Assembly (NCBI GenBank): GCA_900316365.1
Contig: ONCO01000010.1
Span: forward strand, 1 to 43,085
From: an uncultured Erysipelotrichaceae bacterium
GTDB lineage: Bacteria; Bacillota_I; Bacilli_A; RFN20; CAG-826
Direction: 5' to 3'
Length of the DNA stretch: 43,085 nucleotides
Shown here: piece by piece, positions 1 to 8,985 of the stretch
Numbering within the stretch: the stretch's first letter is position 1
How the letters are laid out: each line of letters opens with the position of its first letter
Translations under genes and position numbers: made by a program
The notes under the pieces: generated by a model
Database searches by the model: none
Told to the model about the DNA's origin: nothing
Seen by the model: the letters and a program-made list of their open reading frames with translations, nothing else

Positions 1-22
1 AATAAGGTCTTCTTTTTCATGA

Positions 23-151
23 TTAGGCACCCCACAATTCGCCGCCGTCGCTATTGGTTTCCTGATCGTTTTCGCCGCTAGTGACGATAACGTCTTCGGT
101 AAGAGTGATGATTTCTAATTTTGGAGTCACGTAAATAAGCTGCTCTTCCAT
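23..151 (-). CDS. 42-residue acidic peptide, unknown function
   Basis: A complete small gene with a strong ribosome binding site (AAAGGAG about 7 nt before the ATG at 151) and a TAA stop. The translation starts MEEQLIYVTPKLEIIT, continues LTEDVIVTSG, then an acidic Asn/Asp/Glu-rich stretch, and ends GGELWGA. I see no signal peptide, membrane segment or cysteine. The layout (hydrophobic TPKLEII block, acidic DVIVTSG hinge, disordered acidic region, aromatic C-terminus) resembles short peptides common in gut Firmicutes that are usually left unannotated. No function is established, and a precursor-peptide role is only a guess. No modifying enzyme is visible, but the window ends 22 nt downstream. 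That it is a real gene is supported mainly by the RBS and the ordered composition. Confidence 0.6.
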   Translation of the reverse strand: MEEQLIYVTPKLEIITLTEDVIVTSGENDQETNSDGGELWGA

Positions 152-251
152 GGTCTTCTCCTTTGGATGAATGGACATCCTAAATTTACGAAACTAAAAA
201 AGGAGATTGGTGGCCTTGTCATAACTGGGCATATTTAGTGAATGAAAGGGC

Positions 252-1106
252 TTACGAGCGTCTAACGTAATGGATTCTGCCGCTTTCGGTGAATTCGTTA
301 TCGACCGTAAAACGGGAGGAAACATAGCTTCCGAGATTAACGTTTTTGGAGATTTTGATGCTGGTTAGAGCATCAGAGAAATCAAATAGGGGCGCATTTC
401 CATAACGGGTAACGCTTAATGGGACATCGATAGAAGTGAGCTTGCTGCAGTTATTGAAAACCTTCTCTGATAAGCCATAAACATCATCAGGGACAATGAA
501 GTCGCCTTTCACGCTTTGGGCATAACAGATCCAATGATCGATGATTAGGGCTCCGTCAACGTAGTTAGCGGCGTTCTGATATAAGCCGCTATCAAAGAAG
601 ACCAACTGACCAATAGAGGTGAGGGAATTAGGTAAATTAATGTCTACCAGGGAGTGGCACCAAGAGAAGGCTTCATCTTCGATGGTTTCGATTCCTTCGT
701 TTAAAGTAACGCTCGTTAAAGCGGTGCAGGAAGAGAAGGCTCCAGAGCCAATTTTCTCGATGTTTTTGCCGGAGATAAACGACTCGATTTCCGTATCGTT
801 CTTAAACGCGTCTTTGGCGATTTCAACGATCGGAAGATCCTGATATTTATCTGGAATGACAATTGTTTTATCAATACATTCTCCCTTATTTTTGACGATA
901 TAACCGTTTCGGGAGGCGTTGAGTTCATAGGTCAATCCACTAGACGCCATGCGCTCAATGGAGGAGGAAAGAGTAGGCTCGCTAGAAGGGATAGGGCTAG
1001 AGGAGTCATATTGGTGGTTAGATGATGGTTGAGGAAGGGGTGAGTGTGGGTTACAAGAACAAAGGAAAAGGGCCGAAGCTAAACAAAGTAATGAGATTCG
1101 TTTCAT
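252..1106 (-). CDS. BspA-type leucine-rich-repeat surface lipoprotein
   Basis: Predicted lipoprotein of 284 residues: a basic, hydrophobic signal ends in a Cys near residue 16-18 (LFLCSC), followed by a Ser/Pro-rich linker to about residue 55. From about residue 65 it carries LRR_5 (BspA/TpLRR) repeats of the style FKNDTEIESFISG, FSSCTALTSVTLNEGIETI, FSWCHSLVDINLPNSLTSI and FNNCSKLTSIDVPLSVT. These repeats bind proteins or surfaces in other bacteria, so an adhesion or binding role outside the membrane is inferred. The start is set by GGAGGGAAAGGCC just before the ATG. It is divergent from the GH16 gene at 1264 with a 157-bp shared regulatory gap. At 284 residues it is short for the family but looks complete. 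Confidence 0.8.
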   Translation of the reverse strand: MKRISLLCLASALFLCSCNPHSPLPQPSSNHQYDSSSPIPSSEPTLSSSIERMASSGLTYELNASRNGYIVKNKGECIDKTIVIPDKYQDLPIVEIAKDAFKNDTEIESFISGKNIEKIGSGAFSSCTALTSVTLNEGIETIEDEAFSWCHSLVDINLPNSLTSIGQLVFFDSGLYQNAANYVDGALIIDHWICYAQSVKGDFIVPDDVYGLSEKVFNNCSKLTSIDVPLSVTRYGNAPLFDFSDALTSIKISKNVNLGSYVSSRFTVDNEFTESGRIHYVRRS

Positions 1107-1263
1107 GGCCTTTCCCTCCTATATTTTTTATTTAAGAGATTCCTTTATCCAAAAGACAAACACTTCTTTGTTTTTCGCCATTTTATGTAAAGAAAACGCC
1201 TGATTATTATCGGTTTATAAATTTGTTTCCCCTAGGTGATACATTTACACCGAGGTTAAACAT

Positions 1264-3048
1264 ATGATTAACAGAAAAAAGGCCGCTATCTTAGTTTTAT
1301 CTTCTTTTGCCCTCTCCCTTTTGGCGTCTTGCCAAGACTCCAAAGTGGTGGATGTTGAGAATAAGGAATTCGTCGAGCAGGTTCTCGTCGATTTCACCAA
1401 AGGCGAGCCTAACTCCGCCGTCATGGCTCCATCCAACGGTTATTCCAATGGTGGTGCATTCGGCTGCATCTGGAGCAAGGATTGCGTCACCTATAACGAA
1501 AGCGGCATGCAGCTGAATATGTACCGCGATGATTCGGCTACTTATGGCGGCGAGATTAAGACCGTCGGCGCGGATGGTTTATTCGATTGCGGCTACTTCA
1601 AGACCACGATGAGGCCATCTGATGTTAAGGGCAGCGCCTCCACCTTCTTCCTTTATACCGGCGAGGGCGATGGCAACCCACACGATGAGATCGATATCGA
1701 ATTCTTAGGCAAAGACACCCGTAAAGTCCAATTCAACTACTTCAAAGACGGCGTTGGCCATCACGAATATATGTATGACCTCGGTTTTGATGCCGCGGAA
1801 GAGTTCCATGACTATGGTTTCTATTGGGACTATAGCAAGATCATCTGGTACGTCGATGATAAACCGGTCTATGAAATCATGGGCGATGTCCCAACCCACC
1901 GTATGCGTATGTTTACCAATTTCTGGTGCGGCGACCAAAGCAAGAAAGACATCACCAACTGGATGGGTGAGATTAACCCTTCCGAACTCCCAGCTTTCTG
2001 CTCCTATAAGAAACTCTATTACGCGGATATCGACGGTAGGGGAATCACTGTTCCTGAAAAGGGAAGCGACTCCTCCTTTAAGGAGGCTAACGCCATCCAC
2101 GTCAGCAATGATGGCTTTACCTCTAATAACAACTACACCGTTAACAAGGTTGATGATGGATATGATGTCTCCTTCGTCTCTACGGAAGGCTCCTATGCCT
2201 ATATCGCCCCTAACGGTTATAGCGGAAAGAAGTTCGGTAAGCCAGAATACGCAGTCCTTAAGATTAAGAACCTCTCCGACGCTTCATATGACGTTCTCCT
2301 TAGCTACTATAACGGCGAGAACGAATATGTCGGCTTAGACGGCGAAGTTATCTCCGAGAAGAATAACTCCTCCTTAAAGAAGAAGGGCAGCACCTCCATC
2401 TATTACACCTTGGGTGCCGGGGACACCGCGACCTTCAAGACCACCTTAGCGGAAGGCATTACCCGTTTCTCTAAGATGAATCTTCTAGCCGCTCCGAATA
2501 GCAACACCTCCGGTTCCTTTAAGATCATGGATTGGTATGTCTACGATAGCGATCCAGTCGATAACACCGTCGTTGAAGAGGGCAAGAAGACCTCTTTGAT
2601 GAATAATGGTTTCGGCGGTAGCTATACCGTCACCAAGAATGGCGATGCTTATGACGTCGAGTGGAGCCAGTCACAAGGCGCCTTCAAAAACGTCATGGTC
2701 AATAACCCTGCTAGCATTGTTGTCAGCAAGCCCGAAAGCACTACGGTCAAACTTAAGAACAACTCTAATACTGATACAAATCTCATTGTTTCCTTAGAGA
2801 GCACTGATCAGACCTACCTTACCACTGGCGGCGTTCTTAAGAGTTCTGCCAAGGGAAATTCCTCTTATACCCGTCATGGCTCAACCGCGGAATATTACGT
2901 TCTTGGCGCGGGCGATACCGCTGAGTTTGAGGCCTTCGTCAATAACAGCGTGACCAGCTATCGTAAGATTGAAATCATCTGCGAGCCTAAGACGACCGTT
3001 GACGTATCCGGATCCTTCACAATCCTCGATTGGTATATCAACGAATAA
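1264..3048 (+). CDS. Secreted GH16 beta-glucanase lipoprotein (licheninase-like) with two C-terminal modules
   Basis: Lipoprotein of 594 residues (signal ending LLASC, Cys23). The GH16 catalytic domain spans about 38-270. The catalytic signature DEIDIEFLG places the nucleophile, auxiliary Asp and acid/base at E142, D144 and E146. The following KVQFNYFKDG is typical of bacterial lichenases that cut beta-1,3-1,4-glucan, so that substrate is inferred. Residues about 280-440 and 448-594 are two copies of a beta-type module sharing GST-x2-YY-x-LGAGDTA-x-F and SGSF-x-I-x-DWY; both probably bind carbohydrate. The RBS is GAGG about 9 nt before the ATG. A small inverted repeat (1235-1251) precedes the RBS and an intrinsic terminator follows at 3069. 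The gene is a paralog of the minus-strand GH16 at 13842. Confidence 0.88.
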   Translation: MINRKKAAILVLSSFALSLLASCQDSKVVDVENKEFVEQVLVDFTKGEPNSAVMAPSNGYSNGGAFGCIWSKDCVTYNESGMQLNMYRDDSATYGGEIKTVGADGLFDCGYFKTTMRPSDVKGSASTFFLYTGEGDGNPHDEIDIEFLGKDTRKVQFNYFKDGVGHHEYMYDLGFDAAEEFHDYGFYWDYSKIIWYVDDKPVYEIMGDVPTHRMRMFTNFWCGDQSKKDITNWMGEINPSELPAFCSYKKLYYADIDGRGITVPEKGSDSSFKEANAIHVSNDGFTSNNNYTVNKVDDGYDVSFVSTEGSYAYIAPNGYSGKKFGKPEYAVLKIKNLSDASYDVLLSYYNGENEYVGLDGEVISEKNNSSLKKKGSTSIYYTLGAGDTATFKTTLAEGITRFSKMNLLAAPNSNTSGSFKIMDWYVYDSDPVDNTVVEEGKKTSLMNNGFGGSYTVTKNGDAYDVEWSQSQGAFKNVMVNNPASIVVSKPESTTVKLKNNSNTDTNLIVSLESTDQTYLTTGGVLKSSAKGNSSYTRHGSTAEYYVLGAGDTAEFEAFVNNSVTSYRKIEIICEPKTTVDVSGSFTILDWYINE

Positions 3049-3068
3049 AGTCTTCTACGTAGCGACTA

Positions 3069-3092
3069 AGGGGCCTATACGGCCTCTTTTTT
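3069..3092 (+). terminator. Intrinsic terminator after GH16 gene
   Basis: AGGGGCC pairs with GGCCTCT (one G-U pair) across a 5-nt loop and is followed by six T. It lies 20 bp after the GH16 stop codon. Confidence 0.85.
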
Positions 3093-3155
3093 GATGGAAT
3101 ATCCATAAGCTTAATGTCACGAAAAGTGGGTCTAAACTGAAAAAAATTTAAAAAT

Positions 3156-3246
3156 TTGCAAAAAAATGCAGATTAGGGCCTATTTTCGGAACATCGAGTT
3201 TTCGCTTTGCGGTCGGGATAATATAATCGACAAACTTGCAAATGCA
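3156..3246 (+). promoter_or_regulatory. Promoter and possible operator sites of the abiE pair
   Basis: A perfect TATAAT lies at 3222-3227, about 41 bp before the abiEi start; the -35 element is poor. Two TTGCA...TGCA inverted elements flank it, one at 3156-3170 (6-nt spacer) and one at 3236-3246 (2-nt spacer). AbiEi antitoxins are known to autorepress by binding paired inverted repeats at their promoter, so these are plausible operators. That assignment is inference. Confidence 0.4.
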
Positions 3247-3267
3247 TACTAAAAGGATAAAAATAGA

Positions 3268-3885
3268 GTGCATATGATAGGAAACGGCAATTATCAGAAA
3301 CTCGAAGCCATCTTTAAAAAGAATGGTGGATTCATCACCCGCGAAGATGTTGATAAAGCGGGCGTCAATTCATGGTTCCTTTCTGATTTCGTGAGAAAGA
3401 AGAATCTCCAAAGGATCGCGCCGGGGCTTTATGTAGATGAAAGCTATACGCCGGATGACTATGCAATCCTCCAAAGAAGGTACCCAAAATATATCTTCTC
3501 AGGCATGAGCGCGCTTTATCTGCACCAACTCACAGATAAGATTCCAACGAGGCTAGAAGTTACATCGCCTCAAAGCTACAATCCTTCGCGGAAGAAAATC
3601 GATAGCCTTTCGGTCCGAAAGGTTTCCAGCGTGGAAATATATGGCCTGGGCGTTTCAGAGGTTAAAACCATATTCGGAAACAGCGTGAAGGCCTACGACG
3701 AAGAACGAACAATTTGCGATGTGATTAAATTTCGTGACAAATATGACGCAGAGACCTTTGTAAAAGCGATTAAACTTTACATTAGGAGGACCAATAATCA
3801 GGTAAAGCTGTTTCAATACGCAAGAATGATGGGTATAGAAAAAGAAGCGTTCGAGCTGCTTGAAGTAATCAATAATGAGGATTAA
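3268..3885 (+). CDS. AbiEi-like antitoxin (type IV toxin-antitoxin, abortive infection)
   Basis: Protein of 205 residues. The N-terminal winged helix (KLEAIFKKNGGFITREDVDKA, then NLQRIAPGLYVDESY) matches the AbiEi antitoxin N-terminal domain. The central FSGMSALYLHQLTDKIP and EVTSPQ blocks, and later YDEERTICDVIKFRDKYDAE, are typical of the AbiEi C-terminal domain. Family role: transcriptional autorepressor and antitoxin for the AbiEii nucleotidyltransferase. The GTG start is chosen because AAAGGA lies 9 nt upstream, while the ATG six bases later is too distant. Its last codons overlap the ATG of the toxin gene at 3875, the usual coupled arrangement. Confidence 0.85.
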   Translation: MHMIGNGNYQKLEAIFKKNGGFITREDVDKAGVNSWFLSDFVRKKNLQRIAPGLYVDESYTPDDYAILQRRYPKYIFSGMSALYLHQLTDKIPTRLEVTSPQSYNPSRKKIDSLSVRKVSSVEIYGLGVSEVKTIFGNSVKAYDEERTICDVIKFRDKYDAETFVKAIKLYIRRTNNQVKLFQYARMMGIEKEAFELLEVINNED

Positions 3886-4713
3886 TAAGGATTCCTAAAA
3901 GCTAGAGCCAATAAAATATCACGAGAATGCGGCGTTTCTCACAACGTTATTTACCAACGCTTTTTCTTTGATGCGTTTTTATCTAGATTGGCCGTTTCCA
4001 AGCATAAAGATAAGTTTGTTCTAAAAGGAGGGTTACTTCTTTCATCCATTATCGGCGTCGATGCCAGGACGACAATGGATATGGATTTCTATTTGAAAAA
4101 AGTTTCCATGGGGAAAGAAACCGCCGTTAGTCTTGTTAAGGAAATAGGGTTTATCGACATTGAAGATGACATACATTTCGATGTAGTGAATGTAACGGAC
4201 ATAAGAAACGATGATATTTATGGCGGTTTTTCGGTTGTTATAGCAGCGAGGCTTGATAACGTTAGGTGCCGTTTCAGTGTTGATATTGCAACAGGAGATC
4301 CAATCGTACCATCGGAAAGAAGTTACGTTTACAAATGCCTTCTCACCGGAGAGATGCTCCCAATTAAAACATATAGCCTTGAGAGCGTCGTCTCGGAAAA
4401 ACTAGAAACGGTTTTGTCTAAGGGAATCGTGAATAGTAGAAGCAAGGACTACTACGATTTGTATATTCTAAGAAAATGCCGATTAGGGGACGTCGATATT
4501 GCCGTTCTTAAGAAAGCGTTTATTAAAACGTGTGAATACAGGAAATTCTTCATGAGCAAAAAGGACGCTTTCGTTCTGCTAAGGGAAATTGAATCTAATC
4601 GTCAAATGCAGAAAAGATGGGCGAATTATTGTGGTAACGTTGGATACGCTGAAGGGATAGACTTCACACAAGCGATAGGTGCCATCAAAGAATGGCTTGA
4701 AGTGGTGCTCTAA
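3875..4713 (+). CDS. AbiEii/AbiGii-family nucleotidyltransferase toxin, apparently frameshifted near residue 6
   Basis: The main reading frame (open through 4713, first possible start TTG at 3988) carries the nucleotidyltransferase signature KGGLLL...TTMDMDF, i.e. GG-x(n)-T-x-D-x-D, then a VVSEKLETVLSKG helix and RSKDYYDLYIL, all typical of AbiEii toxins. Homologous-looking residues (FLKARANKISREC..., FFDAFLSRL) lie upstream of the TTG in the same frame. Their natural start is the ATG at 3875, which overlaps the end of abiEi but is one frame away: it reads MRINKDS and stops. One extra T at about 3892 would restore MRINKDFLKARANK. So the toxin is either inactivated by a 1-nt deletion, miscalled in the assembly, or rescued by slippage or TTG initiation. 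The bidirectional terminator at 4726 follows. Confidence 0.8.
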
Positions 4714-4725
4714 ATCGCTGCATTA

Positions 4726-4758
4726 AAAACAACTGGTAGTTTTCGCTCCAGTTGTTTT
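4726..4758. terminator. Bidirectional terminator between abiEii (+) and SGNH lipoprotein (-)
   Basis: AAAACAACTGG pairs perfectly with CCAGTTGTTTT across an 11-nt loop. T-runs on both strands allow it to stop the converging plus-strand abiEii and minus-strand SGNH transcripts. Confidence 0.85.
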
Positions 4759-4772
4759 GTGTGTAATCAACG

Positions 4773-6392
4773 TTAATCGCAATAACCGAAGGCCAATAAG
4801 ATACCTGTATCAGCCGCGTTCTCCATCTTGATGGAAATGTTGTAAGTCGCGGAGGCATCATTGTCGATAAGGATCATGCAGCATGGGTTTTCCCAGCCGT
4901 TGCCGTTATTGACGACATTGGTGAGGCTGGATTGCTTTCCGGTGACGGCGGCATCCCATTTAAGCTCGCCCTTATCAGAGGCATTAGCCTGGTTCGCGTA
5001 GTTAGCGACGAAGTTGCCTTTTGGATCGCCTTTAACCTGTGGGTTGCCAGCAAGGTAGATGATGAAGAAGTTCTTGCAGGTGACGGTGATGGTAAGCGCG
5101 TTGTTCTCAGTGGTGGAAGTCTTCTTCCAGCCTTTCTGGAACGCTTCGACGTCCGCGGTATCCTTTAAGACGCGGTATAGGGTATCCGCTGGGGCGAAGG
5201 AACCGGTGGAAGTGATGATGGAATTGTTGACGCTGTTATTCACGTAAGTGAGGTTGGTGTAGCAATCATATCCAGCTTTCCATGGGGTCTCTGGGACGCT
5301 ATAGCTAGTCGCGCTACTTTCCGCGTTGATTAAGTTTCTTAAGGTATGGACTAAGGTCTTCGCGTAAAGCTGATGGCCCTGGTCATTTGGATGAACTCCG
5401 TCGGTGGTGAAGAACTTGAAGATTGGATCGGATAAGTCGGTCTTCATGTTGCCGCAGACCTGACCGAGCGCGTTGACGAAGGAGAACATCGGGAGGTTGT
5501 AATGCTTGCCGATCGGCATCATGTAGGAATCCTGATGGTTCTTCGAATAGCTGGTCGCGGAGAAGAGGAGGACAACGGCTGGCTTGTTTGGCTGCATCAA
5601 GATGCGGCGGACAAGTGATTCATAGGTCTTCTGATCGTAGATCGAGGTGCCGTTATTCGCGGCGAATTCCACGAAGACGAGGTCTGGGTTGTACTGAAGG
5701 ACGTCTTTCTCCAAACGGACGGTGGCGATAGAGGTATCGGTGCCGCTGATGGAGGCATTGATGAATTTGGAATTCTGGTTCTTGTCGTAATGCTCCTTCA
5801 TCCAACGATAGGAGTAATAGGCATAACCCTTTTGGTGTTTCTTGCTATCTAAGGCGGTGGCTTTCTCGCCGACGGTGATGGAACCGCCGATATAGGCGAT
5901 GGTCTTGGAGTTACCGGCCTTCATCTCATCGATGACGTGCTTGAACGCGTAGGTGTTGGTGGTGGAGTCGTTGACGTTGCCGGCGGTAAACATCTTGTTG
6001 ATGCCGCCTTCGCCGATACGTTTTTCCAAACCGGTCTGGAGCTTATCGATGAATGGGTCATAGGATACGCTCTTATCCATCTTGCCATCGACATAAGTGA
6101 TTGGAGAGACGCTTTCTCCCGCCTTCCAGGCTACGCCGAAATGGTAGGACTTATTCTCTTCAAGGAAAGGGATGGTGACATAAGGCTTATCGACTTCTCT
6201 GATGACTTTGTCGTCCTGATAGACGAGATAGCTATCGGCCTTTTCTTCGGCCTTCCAGCTTAAGAGCACGCCTTCGTCGTTGCCCTTCGCGGCCAAGCCT
6301 TCGAGGGCGGTATCGGCCTTAACGGTGTCCCCGCCGCAGGAAGTGAGGGAGAAAAGTAGGGCCGCTAGAGGGAAAAGTAATTTCTTATTCAT
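4773..6392 (-). CDS. Secreted SGNH/GDSL-family esterase lipoprotein
   Basis: Lipoprotein of 539 residues (LFSLTSC, Cys19). A fibronectin-III-like domain covers about 28-105 (VLLSWKAEEKADSYLVYQD). The SGNH hydrolase domain covers about 140-355: block I IGGSITVG gives the nucleophile S171, block III has EFAANN in place of the usual GxND, and block V DGVHPND gives D331 and H334. A C-terminal beta-rich domain of about 150 residues has no assignment. Family activity is carbohydrate or acyl ester hydrolysis outside the cell; the substrate is unknown. The ATG overlaps the end of the upstream phosphatase gene by 8 bp with GGAGG six bases before it, so the two are translationally coupled. Part of a GH16/SGNH/phosphatase set that recurs at 13.8-18.6 kb. 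Confidence 0.82.
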   Translation of the reverse strand: MNKKLLFPLAALLFSLTSCGGDTVKADTALEGLAAKGNDEGVLLSWKAEEKADSYLVYQDDKVIREVDKPYVTIPFLEENKSYHFGVAWKAGESVSPITYVDGKMDKSVSYDPFIDKLQTGLEKRIGEGGINKMFTAGNVNDSTTNTYAFKHVIDEMKAGNSKTIAYIGGSITVGEKATALDSKKHQKGYAYYSYRWMKEHYDKNQNSKFINASISGTDTSIATVRLEKDVLQYNPDLVFVEFAANNGTSIYDQKTYESLVRRILMQPNKPAVVLLFSATSYSKNHQDSYMMPIGKHYNLPMFSFVNALGQVCGNMKTDLSDPIFKFFTTDGVHPNDQGHQLYAKTLVHTLRNLINAESSATSYSVPETPWKAGYDCYTNLTYVNNSVNNSIITSTGSFAPADTLYRVLKDTADVEAFQKGWKKTSTTENNALTITVTCKNFFIIYLAGNPQVKGDPKGNFVANYANQANASDKGELKWDAAVTGKQSSLTNVVNNGNGWENPCCMILIDNDASATYNISIKMENAADTGILLAFGYCD

Positions 6393-7611
6393 GGTAATCC
6401 TCCAACATAAGATTCTTGAATTGGTTGATTTCGTCGTTCGTGATGCCGACTTTGTTGACGAGGTAATACTCGATCATGCTCTGGATGTCAGGGTTTGCCT
6501 CATTCGCGTGCGATACGCTCTTTAATCCTTCGATTAATGATGGGAAGTTGCTATGCTCCCCGAGCTTATCGTGCTCACGGAGGTTATAGGAGAAAGAGGT
6601 CATCTCGTAGTCGATGATTAAGTCGGTATAGCTCATGCCGAGCAAGCCGCCGAGCAAGAAGGCGATCGTGCCGGTTCTATCCGCGCCACCCCAGCAATGG
6701 AAGTAGACGGAGGAGTTTCTGCTCGCTTCTAAGCAATCCTTGAAGATGGCTTTGACGTGTTTATCCTCTTTTCCGCTCGTGTCGGTGAGGAGTCCGCCAT
6801 AGGCGCCGATGGACTGACGGTCATATTTGACGGACCAACCAAGGTTAGAAGAAGTAAGTCCGCCGGATTCGGCCGCGCCCCTGAAGTCGATTTCGGTGCC
6901 GACATGCATGACGTCTTTGAAGATCCTGACGGTTTCGTCGTTGATGGTGCGTTCGTGCTGGGCTCCGCTAGCTTCATAAGGGACAGCATTAAGCTCGCAG
7001 CCACGATAGATAAGACCCTGTTTGATGATCTTGTTGCCTTTGACTTTCTTGCCGCCTAAGTCACGGACGTTATTGGTGAGTCCGGCATCAAGGCCACGCC
7101 AACCATAGGTGGTTTTGAAGGTCTTGACGTTAGAGGAGACTTTGCCTTCGACGTCGCTTACTTTCCAATAGTATTTGGCGTTGCTTTCAAGCGAAGTAGC
7201 GGAGAATGTAGTGTTTTTGCTTAAGTAGACGATCTCTTCGGAGAAGTCCTCTTTGGTGGAAAGATGATATTTGTAGAGCTTATCCTCGCCAAATCCCTTA
7301 TGCTCGAAGCCGAGTTCGACTTTGACGCCTTTGCAGGCCGTGAACTTATCGTTATAGGAAGCGATTTTGACTTTGTCGCCCCCGAGGTCATTGAGGCAAT
7401 AACGCTTATCCTCAGGAATGCTTTTCTCCTGTTCGTGCATCGCCTCGATGTAACGGAGTTCCTCTTTCGGCTGAATCTGGATGGTTTCGCCATCCTTTGG
7501 GCCCTTAAGGGTTAAGGATTTGTCATTGCCTTCGACGTCGCTACATGAAGAAAGGCTCACGATGAGCAAAGGTAATAAAAGGAAGGAAGATCGGTTGTGA
7601 TTTCTTTTCAT
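6385..7611 (-). CDS. Secreted tyrosine-type phosphatase lipoprotein (Y_phosphatase3-like)
   Basis: Lipoprotein of 408 residues (VSLSSC, Cys23). Residues about 85-170 look fibronectin-III-like (YKYHLSTKEDFSEEI, YYWKV). The phosphatase domain from about 175 carries NNVRDLGG and the Cys-x5-Arg active site FHCWGGADRTG, with C306 as nucleophile and R312 binding phosphate. This is the Y_phosphatase3 pattern of bacterial tyrosine, lipid or inositol phosphatases. Because the enzyme is exported its substrate must be extracytoplasmic; neither a protein phosphotyrosine nor phytate is demonstrated. First gene of a two-gene operon with the SGNH esterase. GAGGA lies upstream of the ATG. Paralog at 17337. 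Confidence 0.85.
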   Translation of the reverse strand: MKRNHNRSSFLLLPLLIVSLSSCSDVEGNDKSLTLKGPKDGETIQIQPKEELRYIEAMHEQEKSIPEDKRYCLNDLGGDKVKIASYNDKFTACKGVKVELGFEHKGFGEDKLYKYHLSTKEDFSEEIVYLSKNTTFSATSLESNAKYYWKVSDVEGKVSSNVKTFKTTYGWRGLDAGLTNNVRDLGGKKVKGNKIIKQGLIYRGCELNAVPYEASGAQHERTINDETVRIFKDVMHVGTEIDFRGAAESGGLTSSNLGWSVKYDRQSIGAYGGLLTDTSGKEDKHVKAIFKDCLEASRNSSVYFHCWGGADRTGTIAFLLGGLLGMSYTDLIIDYEMTSFSYNLREHDKLGEHSNFPSLIEGLKSVSHANEANPDIQSMIEYYLVNKVGITNDEINQFKNLMLEDYHE

Positions 7612-7642
7612 ACTTTGTCCTCAAGCCTAATTCTAGGGGAAA

Positions 7643-7687
7643 AGAAAAGACGGAAATCATTCCTTCACAATCGGGTTTATTTCCGTC
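7643..7687 (-). terminator. Terminator of the response regulator-kinase operon
   Basis: On the minus strand GACGGAAAT pairs with ATTTCCGTC (9 bp, 21-nt loop) and is followed by CTTTTCTTTTCC. It begins 11 bp after the kinase stop codon, ahead of the phosphatase operon. Confidence 0.75.
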
Positions 7688-7698
7688 ATAGATGGCTC

Positions 7699-8982
7699 TT
7701 ATTCGGATGGCAGCATGATCTTGGTGACGAATTGATGGCCTTTGTTCTCGATCGACATCTCGCCATCATATCTTCTTACAATCTGCTCGATGGATCTCAT
7801 GCCATAGCCATGTTTGGTGTGGTCTTTTTTGGTGGTCGGGGAAAAGTGGCCATGGATCTCGACCGGTTTCTCCACATAGTTAGACAAGGCGATGAAGGTG
7901 TTGCTTCCAGCCTTATTGATCTTCAAATTGATGCGCCTCTTGTCCTTATCGAGCTTCTCGACGGCCTCGATGGAATTGTCGAGGAGGTTGGAGAGAAGGG
8001 AATAGACGTGGTGCGGCTTCATGAAAGGAAGGGTATCGCCATCTAGCAAACAGATGAGCTCGATGTCTTTGGAGATGCATTTAAGCTGGTACTCATAGAT
8101 GACGACGTTTAAGCCGCGGTTGGAGGTTTGGACGATGGATTTGTAATTGGTCAGGGTTTCTTTGATCTCCTTTTCCTCGCCTTCGTCCAGGTCATGCTTT
8201 TTAAGCGCGTGCTTTAAGTCATGGTATTTGATGTTGATCTCGTCGATGGTGATCTTGGCTAATTCATACCTATCCCTCTCTTTTTCGGAGATCATCTTCA
8301 GCATCGCGTTCTCTTCTTTGACGCGGGTCGAGATAGCGGAGGTATTGAGGAAGAGGATGATGAGGACGGTGGTCAATATCTCAAGGAGGTTGACGAAGAA
8401 GGAAATTAATCTGCCATTCTCGATGTCCATGAAGAAGAGATCATAGGTGATGATGTTGATGACGACGCCGGAGATGAGGAGGATAAATAGGCCGACGATG
8501 TTCGCGGTGGAGTTTTCGGCCTGGATATCATCCGGGTATTTCCTGATGACCAAGAAATAGAAGATGGCTTCGGTGGCGATCTGGATGCCATAGCCGATCG
8601 GGAAGGAGAGCTTAGACCTTAAGATGCCCGGATCGATGAGTAGAGCCACCCCGTCGGTAATCTTATATGACAAATGCTGCACGGCCACGACCATCGCGGC
8701 GAGGAATAAAGAGGTAATCCAGCTTTCATGCTCCATGGAGAAATGGCAGGCCAGATAGATCAATACGATGACCAATAGGTAATAGAAGATATCCCAATAG
8801 CCGCCGTTATAAGGGAGGAATTTCCTTAAGAACGCTATCGCGACGATCGCAATGAAACATAGGGAGGCAAAAAGCCAGCCATGCTTCTTCTTTCTCAAAG
8901 GGATGAAAAAGACGAGGAACGCCAAAAGCATTTCCGTCGGGTAATTGATGATCCAGATTACATCGTTCCAGGTGAATGGCAT
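7699..8982 (-). CDS. AgrC-type GHKL sensor histidine kinase
   Basis: 427 residues. Six hydrophobic segments occupy about 1-215 (for example LLAFLVFFIPL, FIAIVAIAFL, LLVIVLIYLACHF, IVGLFILLISGVVI and TTVLIILFL), with short extracellular loops and no large sensor domain. A coiled linker follows, then the phosphoacceptor IKYHDLKHAL (H254), N-box LLSNLLDNSIEA (N336) and G-box HGYGMRSI. This is the AgrC/BlpH/YesM-like GHKL class that usually pairs with LytTR regulators and often senses peptides. The gene starts 3 bp after the response-regulator stop with no separate RBS, so it is coupled to it. No AgrD/AgrB signal genes are visible nearby. Confidence 0.9.
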   Translation of the reverse strand: MPFTWNDVIWIINYPTEMLLAFLVFFIPLRKKKHGWLFASLCFIAIVAIAFLRKFLPYNGGYWDIFYYLLVIVLIYLACHFSMEHESWITSLFLAAMVVAVQHLSYKITDGVALLIDPGILRSKLSFPIGYGIQIATEAIFYFLVIRKYPDDIQAENSTANIVGLFILLISGVVINIITYDLFFMDIENGRLISFFVNLLEILTTVLIILFLNTSAISTRVKEENAMLKMISEKERDRYELAKITIDEINIKYHDLKHALKKHDLDEGEEKEIKETLTNYKSIVQTSNRGLNVVIYEYQLKCISKDIELICLLDGDTLPFMKPHHVYSLLSNLLDNSIEAVEKLDKDKRRINLKINKAGSNTFIALSNYVEKPVEIHGHFSPTTKKDHTKHGYGMRSIEQIVRRYDGEMSIENKGHQFVTKIMLPSE

Positions 8983-8985
8983 GGG

